DNA from: PNNG01 sp964577055
GTDB lineage: Bacteria > Bacteroidota > Bacteroidia > UBA7662
Direction: 5' to 3'
Length of the DNA: 64,000 nt
Assembly (NCBI GenBank): GCA_964577055.1
Contig: CAZNWC010000005.1
Location: 111,068 to 175,067, forward strand
Positions 42,210-51,094 of the stretch are shown here, piece after piece. Each line of letters starts with the position of its first letter. The first letter of the stretch is position 1. A program made the position numbers and the translations under genes. The notes under the pieces are model-generated. The model saw nothing but the letters and a program-made list of their open reading frames with translations, did no database searches and was not told where the DNA came from.

Positions 42210-44003
42210 ATGCAGGCATTACGCAATATCGCCATCATCGCACACGTCGATCATGGCAAGACCACTTTGGTAGATAAGATTCTTTATCAAACAAACCTTT
42301 TCAAAGAACACGAAGAAGTTGGTGAACTGATTCTCGATAATAACGACCTCGAACGCGAGCGAGGCATTACTATTTTTTCGAAAAACGTGGCTGTAAGCTA
42401 CAAAGACGTTAAAATCAATATCATTGATACTCCTGGTCACAGTGATTTTGGCGGTGAAGTAGAACGCGTTTTGAAGATGGCTGATGGTGTATTGCTTTTG
42501 GTAGATGCCTTTGAAGGCCCTATGCCTCAAACCCGCTTCGTATTACAAAAGGCCCTCAATTTGGGGCTTCATCCTATCGTGGTCATCAATAAGGTGGATA
42601 AAGAGAATTGCCGTCCCGATGAGGTCCATGATGCTGTGTTCGACCTATTTTTCAATTTGAATGCAACGGAGGAACAGCTCGACTTTCCAACCATTTATGG
42701 CTCTTCCAAGCAGGGATGGATGAGCACCGATTGGAAAACACCCACCAGTGATTTTACGGCCTTACTTGACGCTATATTGACGCATGTTCCTGCGCCACAG
42801 AAATATGAAGGAACACCACAAATGCAAATCACTTCGCTTGACTTCAGCAATTTTGTTGGTCGTATTGCGATTGGCAAAGTGGCCCGAGGCGTACTTAGCG
42901 AAAATATGCCCATTACCCTTGTGAAAAACAGCGGGGGTACGGCACGTGCCCGTATCAAAGAATTGTACACTTTCCAGGGTTTGGGACGTGTGAAGACTGA
43001 TAAGGTAGCAGCGGGTGACATTTGTGCTGTGGTGGGACTTGAAGATTTTCAAATCGGTGATACCATAGCCGACTATGAAAATCCTGAAGGATTGGAACCA
43101 ATCAAGGTGGATGAACCAACCATGAGCATGTTGTTTACCATTAATAACTCGCCCTTTTTTGGCAAGGAAGGTAAATTTGTTACTTCTCGCCACTTACGCG
43201 ACCGTTTGCTTAAAGAGACGGAAAAAAATCTGGCCATGAAGGTTGAAGAAACCGATTCGGCAGATAGCTATTTGGTTTATGGACGCGGAATTCTGCATTT
43301 GTCAATTTTGATTGAAACCATGCGTCGCGAGGGGTATGAATTGCAAGTTGGCCAACCAGCAGTTATCATCAAAGAAATTGATGGGGTGAAAAATGAACCG
43401 ATTGAATTGCTTGTGGTGGATGTTCCAGAAGAATTTTCTGGCAAAGTAATCGAACATGTTACCCAACGCAAAGGCGAAATGCAGGTGATGGAGCCCAAGG
43501 GCGATATGATTCATCTTGAATTCAACATCCCCTCACGTGGACTCATTGGCTTGCGCTCAAATTTGCTGACAGCAACACAGGGAGAGGCCATCATGTCGCA
43601 CAGGTTTATGGCGTATGAGCCATTCAAGGGACCAATCCCTGGCCGTATTAACGGTTCTTTGGTGTCGATGGAGACCGGAACAACTACCGGTTACAGCATC
43701 GATAAGTTGCAAGACCGTGGTATTTTCTTCGTTGATCCGAACGAGGATATTTACGAAGGACAGGTTGTTGGCGAAAATAATCGTCCTGCCGACCTTGTTG
43801 TGAACATTGTAAAAGGCAAGCAATTGACCAACATGCGTGCTTCGGGCAAAGACGACAACATGCGTATTGCACCCAAGAAGGTTTTTTCACTCGAGGAAGC
43901 CATGGAATACATTCAAGACGACGAATACATCGAAATAACACCAAAGTCGATGCGTTTGCGTAAAGTGTATTTGAAGGAACACGAGCGCAAACGGAAGAAC
44001 TAA
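42210..44003 (+). CDS. typA: ribosome-associated GTPase TypA/BipA
   Basis: Translational GTPase of the EF-G-like family that aids ribosome assembly under cold or stress. The 597 aa begin MQALRNIAIIAHVDHGKTTLVDKIL (G1 AHVDHGKTT); G2/G3 regions are RERGITIFSKN and DTPGHSDFGGEVER; G4 is NKVDK. The C-terminal BipA-specific region includes EPKGDMIHLEFNIPSRGLIGLRSNLLTATQG. It leads an operon with two envelope genes: the next starts 1 nt after its stop. Confidence 0.97.
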   Translation: MQALRNIAIIAHVDHGKTTLVDKILYQTNLFKEHEEVGELILDNNDLERERGITIFSKNVAVSYKDVKINIIDTPGHSDFGGEVERVLKMADGVLLLVDAFEGPMPQTRFVLQKALNLGLHPIVVINKVDKENCRPDEVHDAVFDLFFNLNATEEQLDFPTIYGSSKQGWMSTDWKTPTSDFTALLDAILTHVPAPQKYEGTPQMQITSLDFSNFVGRIAIGKVARGVLSENMPITLVKNSGGTARARIKELYTFQGLGRVKTDKVAAGDICAVVGLEDFQIGDTIADYENPEGLEPIKVDEPTMSMLFTINNSPFFGKEGKFVTSRHLRDRLLKETEKNLAMKVEETDSADSYLVYGRGILHLSILIETMRREGYELQVGQPAVIIKEIDGVKNEPIELLVVDVPEEFSGKVIEHVTQRKGEMQVMEPKGDMIHLEFNIPSRGLIGLRSNLLTATQGEAIMSHRFMAYEPFKGPIPGRINGSLVSMETGTTTGYSIDKLQDRGIFFVDPNEDIYEGQVVGENNRPADLVVNIVKGKQLTNMRASGKDDNMRIAPKKVFSLEEAMEYIQDDEYIEITPKSMRLRKVYLKEHERKRKN

Positions 44004-44004
44004 G

Positions 44005-44502
44005 ATGGCGAAAAACTCACAAACATATAGGCTGCTGAGCAACGAGTGGGCTGTGCCCTACTGGTTGCTCGGTGTTTTTGCCTTGTTGTTGGGCATGCTT
44101 AGTTACGTTGTGCAAAGGAGTTTTCCTACGCATGCCGGTTTATTCAACAATGGGATGTTTGTGCTGCTGTTACTGTTGTTGAGTATTTTCTACCGAAAAT
44201 TATACATTACCCAAGTTGATGTGCAGGTGGCGGAGGGCAAATTGTTGCTTAGCTATCGCAAGTTGCTTTTTCCGCAAAAAGTAGAAATTTCCTTGTCTGA
44301 ATTAACTGCCATAGGTGTAGAAAAAACAGAGGCGGTAAGAGGTTTGGTACAAGTGCCCGAAAAGTACTGGATACTGTTGCAGAAAAGCAAAAAGAAACTT
44401 TTTTTATACGAGCAGGACGGTGCCCAACAAGTGAAAGGCCTTTTTCACGTTCTGTTGCAGGAGGCGCCACACGTAGAGCGTCTTCAGCAGATTTTGAAAT
44501 GA
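44005..44502 (+). CDS. small membrane protein, PH-like
   Basis: Protein of 165 aa with two hydrophobic segments near the N terminus (YWLLGVFALLLGMLSYVV, about 18-36, and FNNGMFVLLLLLLSIF, about 46-62), followed by a soluble beta-rich region with LSYRKLLFPQKVEISLSEL, suggestive of a bacterial PH (bPH) domain. Function unknown. It is tightly packed between typA (1 nt) and the next gene (4-nt overlap ATGA), so it is cotranscribed. Confidence 0.7.
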   Translation: MAKNSQTYRLLSNEWAVPYWLLGVFALLLGMLSYVVQRSFPTHAGLFNNGMFVLLLLLLSIFYRKLYITQVDVQVAEGKLLLSYRKLLFPQKVEISLSELTAIGVEKTEAVRGLVQVPEKYWILLQKSKKKLFLYEQDGAQQVKGLFHVLLQEAPHVERLQQILK

Positions 44503-45953
44503 AAAGAGTTCTTCGGTCTGGCGCTGTTTGTTTTTGCCTTACATGGTTACTGTTTGTGCATCAAACAGTACTCGCGCAGTTTCCTGTGTCAACTGCTGCT
44601 GGTGGGTATGGAGGCATGTACGGAGCCTTCACAAATCCGGCCCATTTGAGTTACAATTGGTTGCCATGGGGTATTCACTTGCCAGGAGCAGGATTGGCCG
44701 TGCAAAATAGCGGCTTGCGTGCCGATCGGTTTAATGGCTTTGCTGCCTTGGCTGGAAGGAATTATTCGGTTGATTTGGACAATGCCAGTACGCGAGCCAA
44801 CCCCACAAAGCCCGATATTTTGGTGCGGAATTTGGGTTTGGCAGAATCTTCATTTAAAAGCCAAGGATGGCTGCAAGGCATTGGTGGCTACATGCACTGG
44901 GGTTATCATAGCTTTGGTTTAGGAGTAGGCAATCGTTCGTTTAATGAGTTCTCGCACATCAGTGCAAGCATGTTTACCCATTTCACAGAAGGCATTCGGT
45001 ACGACAGCTTACTCGATGTTCCTGTTAGTTCAGATGGACTGTTTCTTCAGGCATCAACTTTCACTGAATTACAATTGGCATGGTCGTGGCGTTTTTTGAA
45101 TAAAGTAAACTGTTCGGCTGCCATTGGCATCATGGCCAAGCCGGTGGTTGGGTATAGAGGAGTACATGGCAAATTCGATGCGTTGACTTATACGGTCACC
45201 AATACCGATACCTTTCGCGTGAACCGTTTCGAGGGCAATTATGCAAATGCAGGAACTTCAGCCTATTTCGACGGGTGGAGAGGCATCGGTTTTGATTTGG
45301 GTTTTGAGTATGTGGCTGTAAATCCAGATGGCCCTGATGAAATGCGTCGGCAGAAAAGTCGCATTAGTTGTGCGCCATTTGGAGGTCGAGTTAAACAAAA
45401 TCTCAAGCCTATACCCAATCATTTATGGCGTATTGGTGTGTCATTGCTTGACATTGGCAGTTTCAGGGCAAATGCCACCCGTTACGTTGGCACTGCAAAT
45501 GGATTAAGTGCATCGGTACTAAATCCGGCTATCATTAGCGGGCAAGGTGCAGAGCCATTTTTTCTCAATTTGATAGATAATGGTGGGGTATTAAGTGCCG
45601 ACACCAATGGTTTTAGCGTAGGATTGGCAACGGCCTTAGGGATCCAGTCAGATTTTTGGATTATTGACCGATTTTACCTGCATGCATCAGCTATTCAACG
45701 GCTGCCTTTGTTCGGGGATTATCGGCTTGCACGTTTGAATCAGTGGATGGTAGCGCCGCGGTATGAGTCACCATGGGTAGAGGTAGGCTTACCACTAAGT
45801 TTATACGAATACCGCCACTTGCAATTGGGTTTATTTGCGAGGGTGGGGCCACTTACATTTGGTACAGATCGGTTGGGAGAGCTTTTCGGATTTAGGCGAT
45901 TGATGGGTGCCGATGCTTATGTCAGCCTCAACCTATTGCCATTTTGGAAGTGA
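44499..45953 (+). CDS. outer-membrane beta-barrel-like protein
   Basis: Protein of 484 aa with a signal peptide (MKRVLRSGAVCFCLTWLLFVHQTVLAQ). The mature start, GGMYGAFTNPAHLSYNWLPWGIHLPG, resembles the DUF5723-type or PorV/FadL-like entries of Bacteroidota, and the sequence is a series of short beta strands with an aromatic C terminus (AYVSLNLLPFWK). I do not assign a substrate. It overlaps the upstream gene by 4 nt, and its 3' end overlaps the convergent cmk by 26 nt. Confidence 0.7.
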   Translation: MKRVLRSGAVCFCLTWLLFVHQTVLAQFPVSTAAGGYGGMYGAFTNPAHLSYNWLPWGIHLPGAGLAVQNSGLRADRFNGFAALAGRNYSVDLDNASTRANPTKPDILVRNLGLAESSFKSQGWLQGIGGYMHWGYHSFGLGVGNRSFNEFSHISASMFTHFTEGIRYDSLLDVPVSSDGLFLQASTFTELQLAWSWRFLNKVNCSAAIGIMAKPVVGYRGVHGKFDALTYTVTNTDTFRVNRFEGNYANAGTSAYFDGWRGIGFDLGFEYVAVNPDGPDEMRRQKSRISCAPFGGRVKQNLKPIPNHLWRIGVSLLDIGSFRANATRYVGTANGLSASVLNPAIISGQGAEPFFLNLIDNGGVLSADTNGFSVGLATALGIQSDFWIIDRFYLHASAIQRLPLFGDYRLARLNQWMVAPRYESPWVEVGLPLSLYEYRHLQLGLFARVGPLTFGTDRLGELFGFRRLMGADAYVSLNLLPFWK

Positions 45954-46623
45954 TGCGCTCTTGCGCCCATCCAAGGGCTAGTGTCAGTTGTTCCTCTTCG
46001 GTTAAATGACTATTATCTAGTACCAAAGCATCGGCTGCTTGACGAAGTGGGTTCTCAGTTCGACTGCTGTCAATACGGTCGCGCTCACGTAAGTTTTCGC
46101 GTACTGACTCCATTGTCCATCGTTCACCTTTGTTTAACAATTCTCTGAAGCGGCGTAAAGCGCGCACTTCTGGGTCGGCTGTCATGAAGATTTTCAACTC
46201 AGCATCAGGAAATACATTTGTCCCAATGTCGCGGCCATCCATTACAATTCCTCTGTTTGTTCCAGACAGGCGTTGCAATGCAACCATTTGGCGTCTAACA
46301 CTTGGCAAGGTGGCTACTGGACTTACATAATCGCTCACTTCTTTGGCACGTATGAGGTCTTCAACCATTTGGCCATTCAACCAGGTTTCGTTACGGTTGT
46401 TTTCAGGATTCAATGCAAAATGGATGTGAATGGATGCAAGGGCATCCACAACTGATTTTTCATTTGAAAAATCGATTTGGTGCTGTAGAAAGTACAAAGT
46501 TACAGCCCTGTACATGGCGCCAGAATCGATATAACCATAATGCAAACGTGCAGCCAAGGCTTTGGCTAAAGTGCTTTTTCCGCAGGATGAATAGCCGTCG
46601 ATGGCAATGATAATGTCAGACAC
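45928..46623 (-). CDS. cmk: cytidylate kinase
   Basis: Phosphorylates CMP and dCMP. The start is GTG at 46623, giving 231 aa beginning (V)SDIIIAIDGYSSCGKSTLAKAL; the P-loop is IDGYSSCGKST. MDGRDIGTNVFPDAELKIFM is the DGRDIGT CMP-binding motif. There is no ATG near; the longer frame to 46680 is read-through of the promoter. The GTG lies 4 nt after the -7 box. The gene overlaps the convergent barrel gene by 26 nt at its 3' end. Confidence 0.92.
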   Translation of the reverse strand: MSDIIIAIDGYSSCGKSTLAKALAARLHYGYIDSGAMYRAVTLYFLQHQIDFSNEKSVVDALASIHIHFALNPENNRNETWLNGQMVEDLIRAKEVSDYVSPVATLPSVRRQMVALQRLSGTNRGIVMDGRDIGTNVFPDAELKIFMTADPEVRALRRFRELLNKGERWTMESVRENLRERDRIDSSRTENPLRQAADALVLDNSHLTEEEQLTLALGWAQERITSKMAIG

Positions 46624-46627
46624 AATG

Positions 46628-46635
46628 CAAAAGTA
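46628..46635 (-). promoter_or_regulatory. -7 box directly before cmk
   Basis: The minus strand reads TACTTTTG, ending only 4 nt upstream of the GTG start of cmk. This geometry suggests a leaderless or very short 5' UTR. Confidence 0.5.
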
Positions 46636-46674
46636 AACATTATTGGTAAGGCAGCAGGGCTGTTTGGGTGTATA

Positions 46675-46707
46675 TTGCAATGGAACCGTAAATTAAGCGT
46701 ACCTTTG
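46675..46707 (+). promoter_or_regulatory. promoter of the DEAD-box helicase gene
   Basis: TTG (46675-46677), a 22-nt spacer and TACCTTTG (46700-46707) match the Bacteroidota pattern. The predicted 5' UTR of about 33 nt contains a short GGGCG/CGCCC hairpin (about 46718-46735). Confidence 0.55.
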
Positions 46708-46743
46708 CAGCATTAGGGGCGGAATCAATCGCCCACGCATTAG

Positions 46744-48495
46744 ATGTCATTATTTGAAACACTGGGTTTGCGACCTGAGATTCTGGAAGCAATCCAACAT
46801 TTGGGATACACCCAACCAACTCCGATTCAGGAGCAAGCCATTCCGGTACTATTAAGTGGAACACGAGATTTTGTAGGCCTGGCCCAAACTGGCACAGGAA
46901 AAACCGCAGCATTCGGATTACCAGCTGCACATTTGGCCGATGAAAAGCGCCGTGAAGTACAGGTGCTGATATTGAGCCCAACACGCGAACTTTGTTTGCA
47001 AATTACCGAAGACCTGAAAAACTTTAGTCGTTTTGTAAAAGGGTTTGGCGTAACAGCCGTTTATGGCGGGTCAAGTATTCAAACGCAAATCAGGGAGTTA
47101 AAGGCAGGACCTCAGGTAGTAGCCGCAACTCCGGGCCGTTTGATTGACCTTATTGACCGCAAGGCCATTGACTTGCGTACTGTAAAATATGTGGTACTCG
47201 ACGAAGCCGATGAAATGCTGAACATGGGTTTCCGCGACGACCTCGATTATATACTGCAAAACACAATCGCCCGTGAGGCCACCTGGCTGTTTTCGGCTAC
47301 CATGCCTGCTGGCGTGCGTCAGATAGCCTCGAATTATATGCAAAATCCACACGAGATTTCGGTGGGTCAACGCAATGCCGGCGCTGCAAATATTGAGCAC
47401 GTGTACCACATTGTACAGGCGTCGGCCAAGTTTGAAGCCTTGAAGCGATTGGTGGATTTCAATCCGGGCATGTATGGCATCATTTTTACCCGAACCAAGG
47501 CCGAAGCACAAGACATTACCGAAAAGCTGATTCGTGAAGGATACGACATTGAGGCACTGCATGGAGATTTGTCTCAGCAACAGCGTGATAAAGTAATGGG
47601 CCGCTTCCGAGAAAAATCATTGCAATTGCTCATCGCTACCGACGTTGCGGCACGCGGTATAGACGTAACCGGCATAACGCACGTAATCAACTATGCTTTA
47701 CCAGATGACCCTGAAGTTTATACCCACCGTTCGGGTAGAACGGCTCGTGCCGGTCGTTCTGGAATTTGTGTATCGCTGGTCACCAACCGTGAACAAGGCC
47801 GTCTGAAGCAAATTGAAAAAATGATTAAGTCGCCCATGACTCGTGCTGATGTCCCAAGCGGCAAAGACATTACAGAGCGGCAGTTTATGCACTTTTTGGA
47901 TAAAATCTTGCAAGCAGAAGCCGACCATGGTGAATATGAGCGATTTGCAAAGGTCATGGCTGAAAAGTTTGCAGAAGTAAGCAAAGAGGACTTGATTAAA
48001 AAAATTGCCTCTCTGGAGTTTGAACGTTTCTTGCGTTACTATAAAAACGCTCCCGACTTGAATGCTGGTCAAGGGAAGGTCAGGGAACGTGGTGAGGCCA
48101 ATGAAAAGGGCACAGAACGTGTCAATCCTGGTTTTGGCGGAGGAAATTATACCAAGTTATTTATCAATCTCGGTATCAAGGATGGCTTTTACAAGGCAAG
48201 TTTTCTGCAATTTTTGCTTGACAATTCAGGTTTGCGTAAAGCCGACTTGGGCAGGGTTGACATAGGGGAAACGCGTAGTTATGTAGAAGTAGAGCAAGGC
48301 TTGGACAAAAATTTGGTAGAAACTTTCGATGGAGCACATTTTCATGGTCGTCGGATTCGTATCGAATACACTGCTGGTAAGGAAGGTTTTAGTAGGGGAC
48401 CCCGTGAACAACGACCTGGCGGCAGGCAAGTCAGCAATGTGCCACAGCACAATCATGAATACAAAAGAAGAGAAAGAAACAAAGGCCGGTATTAA
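46744..48495 (+). CDS. DEAD-box ATP-dependent RNA helicase with DbpA-type C-terminal domain
   Basis: RNA helicase of 583 aa, probably in ribosome assembly or cold adaptation. Motifs in order: TPIQEQAIP (Q), AQTGTGKT (I), PTREL (Ia), VLDEADEML (II), FSATMP (III), RGIDVTG and HRSGRTARAGRSG (V-VI). The RecA lobes span about 1-370. A linker region leads to a DbpA-like RNA-binding domain (about 465-545), with KLFINLGIKDGFYKASFLQFLLD, followed by an Arg-rich tail. This corresponds to CsdA/DeaD in layout. The stop codon is inside a hairpin. Confidence 0.93.
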   Translation: MSLFETLGLRPEILEAIQHLGYTQPTPIQEQAIPVLLSGTRDFVGLAQTGTGKTAAFGLPAAHLADEKRREVQVLILSPTRELCLQITEDLKNFSRFVKGFGVTAVYGGSSIQTQIRELKAGPQVVAATPGRLIDLIDRKAIDLRTVKYVVLDEADEMLNMGFRDDLDYILQNTIAREATWLFSATMPAGVRQIASNYMQNPHEISVGQRNAGAANIEHVYHIVQASAKFEALKRLVDFNPGMYGIIFTRTKAEAQDITEKLIREGYDIEALHGDLSQQQRDKVMGRFREKSLQLLIATDVAARGIDVTGITHVINYALPDDPEVYTHRSGRTARAGRSGICVSLVTNREQGRLKQIEKMIKSPMTRADVPSGKDITERQFMHFLDKILQAEADHGEYERFAKVMAEKFAEVSKEDLIKKIASLEFERFLRYYKNAPDLNAGQGKVRERGEANEKGTERVNPGFGGGNYTKLFINLGIKDGFYKASFLQFLLDNSGLRKADLGRVDIGETRSYVEVEQGLDKNLVETFDGAHFHGRRIRIEYTAGKEGFSRGPREQRPGGRQVSNVPQHNHEYKRRERNKGRY

Positions 48496-48506
48496 CCGGC
48501 CTTTGT
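48479..48506. terminator. hairpin containing the helicase stop codon
   Basis: A perfect 12-bp stem (ACAAAGGCCGGT with ACCGGCCTTTGT) with loop ATTA. The helicase TAA overlaps the loop and first stem base, and the convergent iscA-like stop lies 2 nt beyond. No T tract follows, so it could also protect RNA ends. Confidence 0.6.
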
Positions 48507-48507
48507 G

Positions 48508-48855
48508 CTAAATGGCGAAAGAAGTTCCGCAGCCACAGGTGCTGCTTGCATTCGGGTTATTGAAAATAAACCCTCTATTGTCGAGCCCACTTCCAAAATC
48601 AAGTACTACACCTTCTAGGTACAGGGCATGTGCCATTGATACTACAACGGTTAAAGCTCCGTATTTTAACAAGTGATCGTCACTATTCGGGTGGGATTGA
48701 TCTAGAATGTAAGTCAAGCCCGAACAGCCACCTCCCTTAACGCCAATACGAATCATTTCGCCTTGGCCAAGACCTGCGGTAAGCCTGAGCAGTTCGGCTT
48801 GTGCGCTTTCACTGATGGTGATTTGGGGAACGCTTAGTTGGGCTGTACTTTCCAT
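48508..48855 (-). CDS. HesB/IscA-family iron-sulfur cluster protein
   Basis: A-type carrier of iron-sulfur clusters, 115 aa. The three conserved cysteines are in GGGCSGLTY (near 43) and in CGCGTSF at the C terminus, in the expected CGCG spacing. An N-terminal extension of about 8 residues precedes ITISESAQAELLRL. It may be IscA, SufA or ErpA; with no isc or suf genes nearby this cannot be settled. It ends against the helicase hairpin. Confidence 0.92.
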   Translation of the reverse strand: MESTAQLSVPQITISESAQAELLRLTAGLGQGEMIRIGVKGGGCSGLTYILDQSHPNSDDHLLKYGALTVVVSMAHALYLEGVVLDFGSGLDNRGFIFNNPNASSTCGCGTSFAI

Positions 48856-48930
48856 GCATTTAGAAATACAAATTTAAGGCGAATGGTTCATTGATGCATC
48901 CTTTTCAATAGAAGCCGATGGTAGAAATTG

Positions 48931-48938
48931 TATTTTTG
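48931..48938 (+). promoter_or_regulatory. -7 box before the small membrane protein
   Basis: TATTTTTG ends 3 nt before ATG 48942 and 9 nt before ATG 48948. It excludes the in-frame ATG 48918 as the main start. Confidence 0.45.
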
Positions 48939-48941
48939 AGC

Positions 48942-49463
48942 ATGAATATGTTTTATTTCGTTATTGCCGCGGCGGCTGTATTGGTTTGGCTCACATGGTT
49001 GATGGTTTACATCCAAAGCCAAAAAAGCCGCAAAGAATCGCTTCAGTTGCAAGCAGAAAGGCTGGCCAGGTTCGACACCGTACATTTACCGCTGAAAATG
49101 CAGGCACTTGAAAGGTTGGTGCTTTTGTTGGAACGTATTCGACCGGAATCATTGGTGCATCGTTCTACTGCTGAACAAACAGCGGCCGCCATGCAATTGG
49201 GCTTATTGGCGCAGCTTCGAGCCGAATTTGAACATAATTTGGCTCAACAACTCTATGTGAATGGGGCTACATGGACCAAAATCGTACAAGCACGAGATTT
49301 GGTTGCTGGTGCCATTCAGCAAGCTGGTGGCCAAATTGGAGTGGATGTTCTTGCTATTCAATTTGCACGTCAATTATTGCAAAACGGACAATCGGCTTCT
49401 GCGGCCATTGATCATGCCATAGCGGCATTGAGGCTGGAAATTGAAAGTATTCGAAATGACTAA
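48942..49463 (+). CDS. hypothetical membrane-anchored protein
   Basis: Protein of 173 aa (or 171 from ATG 48948). One N-terminal transmembrane segment (MFYFVIAAAAVLVWLTWLMVYI) is followed by a soluble helical region with ALERLVLLLERIRPESLVHR and a C-terminal helix. No enzymatic motif. It resembles a widespread Bacteroidota family of unknown role. The next gene starts 8 nt before its stop, so the two are coupled. Confidence 0.65.
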   Translation: MNMFYFVIAAAAVLVWLTWLMVYIQSQKSRKESLQLQAERLARFDTVHLPLKMQALERLVLLLERIRPESLVHRSTAEQTAAAMQLGLLAQLRAEFEHNLAQQLYVNGATWTKIVQARDLVAGAIQQAGGQIGVDVLAIQFARQLLQNGQSASAAIDHAIAALRLEIESIRND

Positions 49464-50187
49464 CTCCGGTTTTCTATTATGCTTTTGTCTGATTTTGACG
49501 GGTTGTCATGTCAAATACAAGACGTATGTGGTTGGTGAAAGCCATTTCGAAGTCCGTGATTCAATTGGGATGGCTGCGGCGGATAGTTTGATTGCTCCTT
49601 ACAGGGAGGCGCTCATCGAGGCCACGCAAATGCCGCTTATATATTCTCCGGTTATGCTGCAAAAAGCGCTACCTGAATCGGCTTTTGGCAACTTATTAGC
49701 CGATTTGCTTTGGACTTCCTCACAAAACTTATTTGGATCTGTTGACATCGCGATGCTCAATTATGGAGGTATCAGAGCTGGTTTTCCCGCCGATACAGTG
49801 AGAACGGGGCATGTGCTTGAGGTATTGCCTTTTGCCAATAACCTACATTTGGTAGAAATGGATAGTGTTCTTTTACAAAAATTCTTGAACCACTGGGCGC
49901 AGAAGGGTGGCACCCCGATGGCTGGGGTTCGGTTTGAAATTGCAAACCAATCGGCAGTTGCTGTGGAGGTTGGCAATGAGCCTTTAAGCAGTCTCAGGCC
50001 TTACAGGGTGGTCATGCCTGATTATGTTGCCAATGGAGGGGATGGCTGTGGATTTTTGAGTGAAGCCAAGCACCAGGAAAGTAGCGGCAGTTTGCTTTCC
50101 GATGTCATCGTGCAAGGTTTACAGGATTTAGCGAAACGAAACCCTATTTTACAAACCCAAACCGATGGCAGAATCAAGCGCAAATAG
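49456..50187 (+). CDS. 5'-nucleotidase C-terminal domain lipoprotein
   Basis: Protein of 243 aa with a lipobox (LCFCLILTGC), so likely membrane anchored. The mature part corresponds to the substrate-binding C-terminal domain of UshA/5'-nucleotidase: ALPESAFGNLLADLLWTS, DIAMLNYGGIRAGFPADTVRTGHVLEVLPFANNLHLVEM and VVMPDYVANGGDGCGFL, which hold the nucleotide-stacking and Asn-Gly-Gly motifs. The metal domain is encoded separately by the next gene, so the usual domain order is swapped at gene level. It overlaps the upstream gene by 8 nt and the next by 23 nt. Confidence 0.88.
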   Translation: MTNSGFLLCFCLILTGCHVKYKTYVVGESHFEVRDSIGMAAADSLIAPYREALIEATQMPLIYSPVMLQKALPESAFGNLLADLLWTSSQNLFGSVDIAMLNYGGIRAGFPADTVRTGHVLEVLPFANNLHLVEMDSVLLQKFLNHWAQKGGTPMAGVRFEIANQSAVAVEVGNEPLSSLRPYRVVMPDYVANGGDGCGFLSEAKHQESSGSLLSDVIVQGLQDLAKRNPILQTQTDGRIKRK

Positions 50188-51094
50188 GAGACTTTTTATC
50201 AAAACAGGTTTGTTTGCTGGAGCTGCGCTGGCTTTGCCAAGATGGACATTTGCTTTGCGCGTGAAAAGAGACATCCCCATCACCATATTGTATACAAATG
50301 ACACCCATAGTCGCATCGATCCATTTCCAGCCAACGGTCCGAACGCTGGATTGGGTGGAATAGCTGCACGCAAGCGCTTGATTGATGCCATTAGGAGTGA
50401 AACAGAACATGTTTTGCTTTTTGATGCCGGAGATATCTTTCAAGGGACGCCTTATTTTAATTTTTTCAAGGGTGCACTTGAAATGAAGGCGATGCAATGG
50501 ATGGGGTATGATGCGACAACCATGGGCAATCATGATTTTGATGAAGGTGTTGAAAACTTTGCCAAGCAGATGGCTCACATACATTTTCCGGTATTGGTGG
50601 CGAATTATGAGGTGAAGGATACCGCTTTAGCGGCTCGGGTTAAAGCAAACCATGTTTTCGAAAGGTCAGGAATCAAAATCGGGGTATTTGGACTTGGTAT
50701 CGATCCAAAAGGCTTGATTCCCGAAAAGCTTTTTGGTGGCGTAAAATATTTGGATCCTTTTGAAGTCGCGCAAAGCCAGGTGACTTATCTAAAAACTGCA
50801 ATTGGATGCGATTTGGTTGTTTGTCTTTCACACCTTGGACATCAATACCGGGAGGATTCAAAACCTAGTGATCTTTGCTTGGCTGCAGCAGTTCCAGGTA
50901 TTGACGTAATCATAGGTGGCCACACACATACTTTCCTCAATGAACCAGTGCGTGTAGGCCATGCAGATGGTCGCAATACCTTGGTTTGTCAGGTGGGCCA
51001 CAGTGGAATTCGGCTGGGAAGGTTGGATTTCTTGTTTAAGCCGGATCGACGGAAGTGGAATCTGCGAAGAAGTACGTTCGCTGAAATCAAGTAA
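50165..51094 (+). CDS. 5'-nucleotidase metallophosphatase domain, Tat-exported
   Basis: Protein of 309 aa with a twin-arginine signal (NRRLFIKTGLFAGAALALP). The metal-binding motifs of the calcineurin-like phosphatase domain are all present: TNDTHSRIDPF, GDIFQGTP, MGNHDFDEG, SHLGHQ and GGHTHTF. It lacks the C-terminal nucleotide domain, which is the preceding gene. The pair probably forms one periplasmic 5'-nucleotidase. Export of the metal half through Tat, that is folded with its metals, while the other half is a Sec lipoprotein, is notable. Confidence 0.9.
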   Translation: MAESSANRRLFIKTGLFAGAALALPRWTFALRVKRDIPITILYTNDTHSRIDPFPANGPNAGLGGIAARKRLIDAIRSETEHVLLFDAGDIFQGTPYFNFFKGALEMKAMQWMGYDATTMGNHDFDEGVENFAKQMAHIHFPVLVANYEVKDTALAARVKANHVFERSGIKIGVFGLGIDPKGLIPEKLFGGVKYLDPFEVAQSQVTYLKTAIGCDLVVCLSHLGHQYREDSKPSDLCLAAAVPGIDVIIGGHTHTFLNEPVRVGHADGRNTLVCQVGHSGIRLGRLDFLFKPDRRKWNLRRSTFAEIK

